Shown here one piece after another: positions 15,657-22,143 of a DNA stretch of 64,000 bases; within the stretch, counting starts at the first letter, position 1, and each line of letters starts with the position of its first letter. The notes under the pieces were generated by a model that ran no database searches, was not told where the DNA came from, and saw only the letters and a list, made by a program, of their open reading frames with translations. The position numbers were made by a program, and so were the translations under genes. Origin of the DNA: Opitutaceae bacterium (GTDB lineage Bacteria > Verrucomicrobiota > Verrucomicrobiia > Opitutales > Opitutaceae); the NCBI GenBank assembly GCA_005792355.1, contig SXSC01000256.1, positions 1 to 64,000 on the forward strand, written 5' to 3'.

Positions 15657-17144
15657 ATGAGCACCGCCCTCCAGCTTGATGAACAGGCTCTGCGCGCGAT
15701 CGTCGAGGACGTGATGCGCAGCCTCGGCCGTTCGCCGGTCATTTCGCCCGCGCCCGCGCCGTCCGTGGCCTCCGCCGCGGCCTCCGCCCCGGCGGCCATC
15801 CGCCGTGGCAGTCCGCGCTTCGGGGTGTTCGACGACGTGAAGGAAGCCTGCGCCGCCGCCCAGGATGCGTTTGAGCAGCTGAAGACCAAGGGCATCGCGG
15901 GCCGCGCCAAGGTGGTGGAAATCGTCAAGGGTCTCTGCACGGAGAAAGCCGCCGAGTGGGGCAAATTTGAGTTCGAGGAAACAAAGATCGGCCGGCTCGA
16001 ACACAAGATCGAGAAGCTGCAAATTGTGAAGCTCGTCCCCGGTGTCGAGTGGATCAAACCCTTCGGCCTCAGTGGCGATCACGGCATCACCCTCGAGGAG
16101 TACACGCCCTTCGGCGTCATCGGCGCGATCCTTCCGGTCACGCACTCCGTCCCCACGCTCAGCGGCAACGTCATCAACATCGTCGCGGCCGGCAACGCCG
16201 TCGTCTTCAACCCACACCCGGGTGGCGCGCGTTCCGCCGCGCTCGCGGTCCGCACCTACAACGAGGCGATTTTCGCCGCGCTCGGCATCGAGAATCTCGT
16301 CTGCACCATTGAGAAGCCGTCGCTCGAATCGTTCGATGCGCTGACGAAAAACGAATTCATCCGCCTGCTCTGCGTCACCGGCGGTCCCGCCGTCGTCGGC
16401 GCCGCGATGAAGTCGGGCAAGCGCGCCATCTGCGCCGGGCCCGGTAATCCGCCCGTGCTCGTCGACGGCACCGGCTGTCTGAAGAAAGCCGCGCGCGACA
16501 TTTTGCAGGGCGGCGCCTTCGACAACAACCTGCTCTGCATCGGCGAAAAACAGGTTTTCGTGCTCGAGCAGTATTTCGACAAATTCCTCGACGGCCTGAA
16601 GATCGCGGGCGCCCACCAACTCAACGCTCCGCAGCTCGCGAAGCTCACCACCGCGGCGTTTGCGTTCTCGAAGGATGCCGGCGGTTGTTCGCACGCCGCC
16701 GTCAACCGCAAGCTCATCGGGGCCGACGCCTCCGTCCTGGCGCAGCATGCCGGCACCAGCGCGCCCGCGAACACGCCGATGCTCTTCGCCGAGACCGACG
16801 TCGATCACGCGTTTGTCATGGAGGAGCAGATGATGCCGATGCTGCCCGTCGTCCGCGTGAAGAGCATCGAGCAGGGCATCGAATTCGCGAAAAAGTCCGA
16901 GCACGGCTACAAGCACTCGGCGATCATTCACTCGCTCAACGTCGATCATATGACGATGATGGCGCGCGCGCTCGACACGACGCTCTTCGTCAAGAACGGC
17001 CCGAGCGTCGCCGGCCTCGGCCTCGGCGGCGAGGGTTACCTCAGCTACTCGATCGCGACGACCACCGGCGAGGGCATCACCACGCCGCAAACCTTCACCC
17101 GCACGCGCCGCTGCGTGATGGTGGACAACCTGCGAATCTACTGA
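15657..17144 (+). CDS. pduP: CoA-acylating aldehyde dehydrogenase (PduP-like)
   Basis: A 495-aa core enzyme that oxidises an aldehyde (lactaldehyde or propionaldehyde) to acyl-CoA with NAD+. Residues 1-24 (LDEQALRAIVEDVMRSLGR) are a textbook encapsulation helix, followed by a Pro/Ala/Ser linker and then the catalytic domain from about 53. The catalytic Cys294 lies in NNLLCIGEKQV; the NAD-binding segment includes PFGVIGAILPVTHSV. It is 84 bp after BMC-P1 and 3 bp before BMC-P2. Confidence 0.95.
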   Translation: MSTALQLDEQALRAIVEDVMRSLGRSPVISPAPAPSVASAAASAPAAIRRGSPRFGVFDDVKEACAAAQDAFEQLKTKGIAGRAKVVEIVKGLCTEKAAEWGKFEFEETKIGRLEHKIEKLQIVKLVPGVEWIKPFGLSGDHGITLEEYTPFGVIGAILPVTHSVPTLSGNVINIVAAGNAVVFNPHPGGARSAALAVRTYNEAIFAALGIENLVCTIEKPSLESFDALTKNEFIRLLCVTGGPAVVGAAMKSGKRAICAGPGNPPVLVDGTGCLKKAARDILQGGAFDNNLLCIGEKQVFVLEQYFDKFLDGLKIAGAHQLNAPQLAKLTTAAFAFSKDAGGCSHAAVNRKLIGADASVLAQHAGTSAPANTPMLFAETDVDHAFVMEEQMMPMLPVVRVKSIEQGIEFAKKSEHGYKHSAIIHSLNVDHMTMMARALDTTLFVKNGPSVAGLGLGGEGYLSYSIATTTGEGITTPQTFTRTRRCVMVDNLRIY

Positions 17145-17147
17145 GCC

Positions 17148-17474
17148 ATGATCCTCGCGCGCGTTGATGGAGTGATCGTCTCGACCGTCTGTCATCCGAG
17201 CATGACCGGCCATCGCACGATCATCTGCCAGCCGCTCGACGACCAGGGCCGGGACGATGGCGCGCCGATCCTCGCCCTCGACCCCTATGCCGCGGGGCAG
17301 CACCAGCGCGTGCTCATCTCGTCCGACGGCTCGCAGACGCGCCTGCACGTGCAGGATCCCAAATCTCCGCTGCGCAACATCATCCTCGGGATCATCGACG
17401 ATGACGACGCCAGGGCGGGCAACGGATCACCGGACCCCCAGACGACAAGACTACAGGACAACCAGACGACGTGA
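17148..17474 (+). CDS. BMC-P pentameric vertex protein 2 with repeat-encoded tail
   Basis: A 108-aa EutN/CcmL-type protein: MILARVDGVIVSTVCHPSMT, LDPYAAGQHQRVLISSDGS, LRNIILGIIDD. It starts 3 bp after pduP. The last ~22 residues (from DDARAGNGSPDPQTT) are hydrophilic and come from a 23-nt tandem DNA repeat (17439 onward), so they look like an accidental extension of the normal C-terminus. Confidence 0.92.
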   Translation: MILARVDGVIVSTVCHPSMTGHRTIICQPLDDQGRDDGAPILALDPYAAGQHQRVLISSDGSQTRLHVQDPKSPLRNIILGIIDDDDARAGNGSPDPQTTRLQDNQTT

Positions 17475-17576
17475 CTACACACTGCCAGTCCCGCGGACAA
17501 ATCCGCCTTTTAACCGTGACTGCCGCTGACGTGATGCAGGGTCCAGTGGTCCGTAGTCCCGTAGTCCCGTAGTCCC
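17439..17576. repeat. Tandem repeats at the BMC-P2/BMC-P3 junction
   Basis: Unit one is a 23-nt repeat starting CCAGACGACNNGACTACA at 17439 and 17462, the first copy coding and the second running past the stop. Unit two is three perfect tandem 8-mers GTAGTCCC (17553-17560, 17561-17568, 17569-17576) ending 9 nt before the BMC-P3 start. The complement GGGACTAC resembles the GACTACA of unit one. Confidence 0.7.
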
Positions 17577-17585
17577 TTTACCCTC

Positions 17586-17885
17586 ATGCGACTCGGACAC
17601 GTCATCGGCAAGGTTACGCTTTCCCAGCAGGATCCCGCGTACCAGGGCGGCCGTTTCCTGCTCGTGCAGCCGTTCGCGAAGGAGCAGTTCAAGGGCGCGG
17701 GGATGACGCCCCTGGCCAAGGGCAACAGTCTCGTGGTGTACGACAATTTGGGCGCCGACCTCGGTCACGTGATCGGATTCACCGAGGGAGCCGAGGCGAC
17801 CGCGCCCTTTGATCGCCCGACGCCGGTCGATGCCTTTAACGCCGCCATCATCGACGAATTTTTCTACAAGCCATGCCAAAAGTAA
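17586..17885 (+). CDS. BMC-P pentameric vertex protein 3
   Basis: A 99-aa EutN/CcmL-type protein: MRLGHVIGKVTLSQQDPAYQ, RFLLVQPFAKEQFKGAG, SLVVYDNLGADLGHVIGFTE. It overlaps the start of the downstream aldolase by 13 bp in another frame, implying coupled translation. The third of three vertex proteins in this locus; PVM compartments typically carry three. Confidence 0.93.
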   Translation: MRLGHVIGKVTLSQQDPAYQGGRFLLVQPFAKEQFKGAGMTPLAKGNSLVVYDNLGADLGHVIGFTEGAEATAPFDRPTPVDAFNAAIIDEFFYKPCQK

Positions 17886-18979
17886 TCACCGCCCGCGAAG
17901 CCGAGGAGATGTTGCGCAAAGGCGAAACGCCTCCCGCCGGATCGATCCTCACGCCGTCCGCCCGCGACGTTTTCGGCGGCGGCAGCCTGAAATCCTCGTT
18001 CCGCGGATCTGGCGCGCCAGCCGCCCCCACGGGCGCCGCGAAGAAATCCGCCGCTCCGTCCATTCCCGACTACGAATTCAAGTGGACCCCGGGCTCCGAC
18101 CCGAAGACGCCGGCGGAAATCGAGAAATTTTTCAACTCGCCCGTGATCCATTTGTTGAAGGAGCGCATCTGCGAGATGGGTCGGCGCCTCTGGCAGAAGG
18201 ACTACACCGACGGCAACGGTGGCAACATCACCATCCGGGTCGGTGACAACCTCGCGCTTTGCACGCCCACACTCATCTGCAAGGGCTTCATGAAGCCCGA
18301 GGACATGTGCCTCGTCGATCTCGACGCCAACCAACTCGCCGGCACGCGCGTGCGGACGAGCGAAGCGAAGACGCATTTCGGCATCATGAAGCGCCAGCCG
18401 GCGGCGAAGTCGTGCGTCCATGCGCATCCGCCCCACGCGACCGCCTTCGCCATCGCCAACGTCAACATCCCGTCGTGTCTCATCCCCGAGGCTGAGGTGT
18501 TTCTCGGCAAGATTGGCGTCGCGAAATACCAGACGCCCGGCACGCCCGCCAATGCCGACGAAGTCGGCGAGGTCGGCAAGATTCACCAGGCTGTGCTCAT
18601 GCAGAACCACGGTGTGATTTGCTGGGGCAAGGACGTCGAGGACGCCTACTGGAAGATGGAGAACATCGACTCGTATTGCCGCACCGTGTGGATCGCGGCC
18701 GGTCTCGGTGGCGGGCTGCATCGTTTCACGGGCGGCCAGGCGAAGGAGCTCATTGATCTCCGCCAAAAGCTCGGCATGCCCGATCCGCGCGCCGGCCTGA
18801 AGGAATGCGAACTGTGCGACAGCGCCGATTTCCGCCCCGGGGCGGTGTGTCAGGCGCCGGCCGCCCCCGCGAAGAGCGACTGCGGCTGCCAGGGGACGGA
18901 AGGGGAAAAACCCGATCCCGCGATCGAAGCCATCGTCCAGGCCGTCACCGCGCAAATTTTGAAGCAGCTCAAAGCCTGA
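17873..18979 (+). CDS. Class II aldolase (fuculose/rhamnulose-1-phosphate type), BMC-targeted
   Basis: A 368-aa protein in which the aldolase domain (PF00596) spans about 90-320. It cleaves a deoxyketose-1-phosphate to DHAP and L-lactaldehyde. Zinc histidines lie in CVHAHPPHATAF (183-188) and MQNHGV (246); the catalytic acid is likely Glu164 in RTSEAKTH. The N-terminal extension carries ITAREAEEMLRKG and ILTPSARD, a motif also seen in other BMC proteins. The C-terminus (PAIEAIVQAVTAQILKQLKA, 349-368) is another amphipathic helix after a Cys-rich linker. Both ends thus look like encapsulation signals, more than the family norm. Confidence 0.93.
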   Translation: MPKVITAREAEEMLRKGETPPAGSILTPSARDVFGGGSLKSSFRGSGAPAAPTGAAKKSAAPSIPDYEFKWTPGSDPKTPAEIEKFFNSPVIHLLKERICEMGRRLWQKDYTDGNGGNITIRVGDNLALCTPTLICKGFMKPEDMCLVDLDANQLAGTRVRTSEAKTHFGIMKRQPAAKSCVHAHPPHATAFAIANVNIPSCLIPEAEVFLGKIGVAKYQTPGTPANADEVGEVGKIHQAVLMQNHGVICWGKDVEDAYWKMENIDSYCRTVWIAAGLGGGLHRFTGGQAKELIDLRQKLGMPDPRAGLKECELCDSADFRPGAVCQAPAAPAKSDCGCQGTEGEKPDPAIEAIVQAVTAQILKQLKA

Positions 18980-18990
18980 CCGCTGGTTGT

Positions 18991-19047
18991 AGGAGCGGCT
19001 TTACGCCGCGACGGAATCGCACCGAATCGCGGCATAAAGCCGCTCCT
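18991..19047. repeat. REP-like hairpin between aldolase and dehydrogenase genes
   Basis: A 21-nt inverted repeat (18991-19011 and 19027-19047) with one mismatch and a 15-nt loop; the arm starts AGGAGCGGCTTTACGCCGCG. This resembles REP palindromes known from gammaproteobacteria. It lies within the operon, before the CT-rich leader of the next gene. Confidence 0.7.
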
Positions 19048-19091
19048 GCAGTTTTCCGATCCCTTTCCCTTTCCCTCTCCCTTTCCCACTC

Positions 19092-20018
19092 ATGAAAGTC
19101 TCCATCATCGGCGGCGGTGGCCGCGTCGGTTCCAATGCGGCGTTTGCCCTGCAATGCGCCGGTCTTGTATCCGAGATCCAGATTCTCGACGCGAATGCCG
19201 ACATGGCCGAGGGCGAGGCGCTCGACCTGCTGCACGGTTCCTCCGCGATCGCCGACCAGCGGATCTACGCCGGTGACTACGGTCGCGCGAAGGACAGCGA
19301 TCTCTTCGTCATCACCGCGGGCCTGCGTCGCAAACCCGACGAGTCGCGGCTGGATTTGATCAACCGCAACGTCGCGCTGTTTTCCGGCATACTCGACAGC
19401 ATGAAGGCGGCGGGGTTGCGCAAGGACGCGCTCGTGTTTGTCGTCTCGAATCCCGTCGATATCCTCACGCAGCTCGCGGCGGCGAGACTAAATCTCCCCT
19501 GGTCGCAGGTGCTTGGCCTTGGCACGATGCTCGACACGGCGCGTTTCCGTTCGCTCCTCGCGCAGGAACTCAAGCTCGCGCCCACCCAGGTGAAGGCGCT
19601 CATCCTCGGCGAGCACGGCGACTCGATGTTCCCGGTGTGGTCGTCCGCGACCTATGCGGGGCTGCCGCTGGCGAAAGTCGCCGGCTGCACGCCGACGTTT
19701 CAGTCGCAGGTTTTTGAGCGCACGAAAGGCAGCGGGGCCGAGGTGATCCGGCGCAAGGGTGGCGCGGGTTGGGCGGTTGGTCTCACGATTGCCGAGGTCG
19801 TCCATGCGATTGCGCACGACAAGCGCCAGGTGCTGCCGGTCTCGACGGTGCAGCAGGGCGCGTACGGACTGAAGGGCGTCGCGATCAGCGTGCCGACGGT
19901 GGTGGGCCGGGCGGGTGCGCTCGCGCACGTCGAGGTCGAGCTTTGGCCGAAAGAGCAGCAGGCGCTGCAAGCGTCAGCGCGGGCGCTGCAGGACACGTTT
20001 GCGAAAGTGAAGGGCTGA
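19092..20018 (+). CDS. Lactate/malate dehydrogenase-family oxidoreductase of the BMC locus
   Basis: A 308-aa NAD-dependent LDH/MDH-fold protein. The dinucleotide motif is IIGGGGRVGSNAA (6-17), the catalytic His175 is in ILGEHGDSMF and Asp148/Arg151 in MLDTARF. The substrate-specificity loop reads AGLRRKPDESR; Arg80 is at the position that is Gln in lactate and Arg in malate dehydrogenases. In characterised PVM loci this gene is thought to regenerate NAD+, possibly by reducing lactaldehyde to propanediol. The Arg argues against simple L-lactate specificity. The start follows a CCCTTTCCC-type tandem repeat. Confidence 0.9.
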   Translation: MKVSIIGGGGRVGSNAAFALQCAGLVSEIQILDANADMAEGEALDLLHGSSAIADQRIYAGDYGRAKDSDLFVITAGLRRKPDESRLDLINRNVALFSGILDSMKAAGLRKDALVFVVSNPVDILTQLAAARLNLPWSQVLGLGTMLDTARFRSLLAQELKLAPTQVKALILGEHGDSMFPVWSSATYAGLPLAKVAGCTPTFQSQVFERTKGSGAEVIRRKGGAGWAVGLTIAEVVHAIAHDKRQVLPVSTVQQGAYGLKGVAISVPTVVGRAGALAHVEVELWPKEQQALQASARALQDTFAKVKG

Positions 20019-20083
20019 GCGCGGGGCGAATTTTGGCCCGCCGCCAGCGCGCAGCCAGTGTACGAAGGGTTTATGGGTAAATG

Positions 20084-20672
20084 GTAAAGCATGACCCCTT
20101 CTATTATTTTCCACCCACCTGGCTGCGCACGTCGAGATAGCCACGATTGTTTTCGCCCACCATCTGGCGATCCAGCAAGAGTGACACCGTGCCGAGCCGC
20201 TGTTTCAGCCGGGCCTGCACCTTGGAAAGATCGCCAACGGTGCCTGGAGCACCTGGGTGTTGGTTGCTGGCAGAAGGAATGGATCTGAGTTCGGAGACTG
20301 GCGGTGCGCCCGGTTCTTCCGCCCGGGCGGCGGGCGTGGTGTGCATGCCGTCAGTGACGGGTTGTGGCGATCGTCCGCGCAGAGCGGACGGGCCGGCGTT
20401 TGCCACCGCACCGCCGGATTTCCGAAGCGCAAAATCGGCCAGCGCGCGGTCCATGACAGCCGCCTTCGGATCGGCGCGGACAGCCACGATGTAGTGGTTG
20501 ATGGCCGCACGAATCTCGGCCTCTGGAAGCATTTCGCGTTGTGCGACGGTGGCCACGACGCGACTGAAGAGTTCGTTGTCGGAGATCTGCGGTTTTTCGA
20601 GTTCGGTTTGCTGCTTGAAGGCTGAAACGACGAACATGACATAGCGCGCAGCCAAAAGGGGTCATGCTGTAC
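20084..20672. mobile_element. ~590-bp unit bounded by 17-nt inverted repeats
   Basis: GTAAAGCATGACCCCTT (20084-20100) is mirrored by AAGGGGTCATGCTGTAC (20656-20672), 16 of 17 bases complementary. The unit contains a single minus-strand ORF and no transposase. It may be a non-autonomous or palindrome-associated element, or two separate copies of a REP-type palindrome in opposite orientation. Confidence 0.5.
20104..20637 (-). CDS. Hypothetical protein with DUF1318-like C-terminus
   Basis: A 177-aa ORF filling the space between two inverted repeats. The C-terminus QARLKQRLGTVSLLLDRQMV followed by GENNRGYLDVR resembles the (V/I)GENNxGYL signature of YdbL/DUF1318 proteins, which normally have a signal peptide. 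Here the N-terminal half (ISDNELFSRVVATVAQREML onward) is different and there is no signal peptide. A proline/serine-rich linker joins the halves. The start could instead be 6 codons upstream, inside the inverted repeat. Possibly a chimera carried by the element; function unknown. Confidence 0.5.
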   Translation of the reverse strand: MFVVSAFKQQTELEKPQISDNELFSRVVATVAQREMLPEAEIRAAINHYIVAVRADPKAAVMDRALADFALRKSGGAVANAGPSALRGRSPQPVTDGMHTTPAARAEEPGAPPVSELRSIPSASNQHPGAPGTVGDLSKVQARLKQRLGTVSLLLDRQMVGENNRGYLDVRSQVGGK

Positions 20673-21318
20673 CCTTTAACTTATTCGGTTCGTGCACCGC
20701 TGGTGGGAGCGGAAGGCAGACCTTCGAGGGTTCAGACCACTCGGACAGGAGGTCAAGCGATTGATGTTTGTGTTCGCGACAGCGAGTACCGCCGAAAGGT
20801 AATCAGCATTCGGAAATCCGGCATCAGTCATCCGTGGTCGTTCAACCGCGATTCGTCATCCCCGTGCGACGGGTCGGCAGGCCCACCGGAGGCAGGCTCG
20901 AGGTGCCGAGCGGCGGCCAAACCAAGGATCAACCGTCAGCGGCTGAGGTGAAACCGGTCATGCCGGCTGACGAAGCCGGTGGGTTTTGCGGGCGAAGGCG
21001 GAGGCCCGGCTTCGCCCGCAGGGCTGCGGCTCGACATTTTTCTCCCCGGAAAGGGAGAAAATGGTGGAGGTGGCGGGAGTTGAAATCGATTTGGGCGTAT
21101 CCGAAAAGTCACTATTTTCCAGTCTGTAGAGGGGAAATCACGCTCAAGATACCGGGAGCGTTTGGAACCAAATGGCACGAAAGGGCACGAAAAGGCATGG
21201 AAAATCGATACATGATCGATACATGCCGTGGGTGTCGTCAGAGAACCTCATATGCCGGCCATCACTTGCTTATTCTTGCCTTGGCTCGAGAGCGATGTCG
21301 CGCGGCAGCGAGGCAGCA
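20673..21318. other. Non-coding stretch
   Basis: No credible gene was seen. Plus-strand frames are poor. It includes palindromic GC-rich patches around 20985-21020 and appears to be part of a decayed accessory zone that continues to 22143. Confidence 0.45.
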
Positions 21319-21468
21319 TCGCTGACGCCAGCGACGGGAGAATCGGATCTCGCTCCGAAGAAATGGTTCGGGAAATCCACCGCGCTCCCAAAGGGCTACC
21401 CAATCGTCTGGGTCAATTTCGTGCGGCGGCCGGATCGGCGCTTCCAGCAGATTCAGCCCGACGCTGCT
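21319..21468 (-). pseudogene. Fragment of a DUF4143-type AAA ATPase
   Basis: The minus-strand frame contains [19 protein letters not shown] followed by a tract ending RRWRQR. This matches the strongly conserved (D)LWxRGGFPxSFL...SxxWR motif of AAA+ ATPases with a C-terminal DUF4143 domain. Nothing resembling the P-loop half is present, and the frame dissolves at both ends. It abuts an oppositely oriented PSD1 fragment. Confidence 0.6.
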
Positions 21469-21475
21469 GGCCAGG

Positions 21476-21652
21476 AATCCCGCGAACCGGCTGCTTGCGC
21501 GCGGCCCACGTTTCCGCATGGACGAAGAAATGCTGCGCGACAGCGCGCTCGCCGTGTCCGATCTGCTGGTGGAAAAGATCGGTGGACCGTTCGCGAAGCC
21601 CTATCAGCCGCCGGGCCTTTGGGAGGAAGTGGCGATGCCCGAAGCGGCGTGA
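21476..21652 (+). pseudogene. C-terminal fragment of a PSD1/DUF1553 cytochrome-like protein
   Basis: The frame reads [20 protein letters not shown], then [20 protein letters not shown], then [14 protein letters not shown], ending at TGA. This is the highly conserved DUF1553 block of planctomycetal/verrucomicrobial PSD1 proteins, which are normally 700-1000 aa. Only about 58 residues survive and the rest of the gene is absent. Bases 21653-21940 after it carry no recognisable gene. Confidence 0.75.
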
Positions 21653-21940
21653 CGATTGACGCCGTCAACCAGCTCAACCAACGGCTTTCCGAACGCGGCG
21701 TGCGCTTCACGCAGATCTTCCTGCGCCCGTGGGCCAACCACGTGAACCTGCCCACGAACATCAAGCCGGTCTGCGACGAATGCGATCGCCGGGCATCGCG
21801 TACGGCGAAAACCTGTCGATGGGGCCGCTTTGGTCCAGTTATCCAGACCGATTCATCTGCGTCGAAATAATCGTCCGGCGTTCATTTGACACGCCCCGCC
21901 GCCGCCGACAGCCGTTGGCGTCAGCGCCAATCCTCCAGCC

Positions 21941-22141
21941 ATGTCCCGTCCTATCACCCGCCGGCGCTTCTGCCAAACCCAAGTCGCCGCCCCGGCGGCG
22001 CTCCCCGCCGGGGAGCCTTTTGTGAGCGCGGGCGAGCCGCATCGTGCGACCCGCCGGCAGAATCTCCTTTTGGTCATGGCGGACGAATGGCGCCGCGACA
22101 CGCTCGGGGACATGTTCAGGTCGACGAAATTCATTTGGTGA
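21941..22141 (+). pseudogene. N-terminal stub of a Tat-exported sulfatase
   Basis: A 66-codon ORF starts MSRPITRRRFCQTQ (a Tat-like twin-arginine signal) and continues RRQNLLLVMADEWRRDTLGD, the N-terminal metal-binding segment of type I sulfatases. It then breaks off (MFRSTKFIW, stop). The catalytic cysteine region and the other ~400 residues are missing. The next gene starts 2 bp later. Confidence 0.75.
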
Positions 22142-22143
22142 AT

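Noticed and set aside
21653-21940. Plus-strand frame VNQLNQRLSERGVRFTQIFL after the PSD1 fragment
   Set aside because: Could be another gene fragment (protein-like stretch), but I could not match it to any family.
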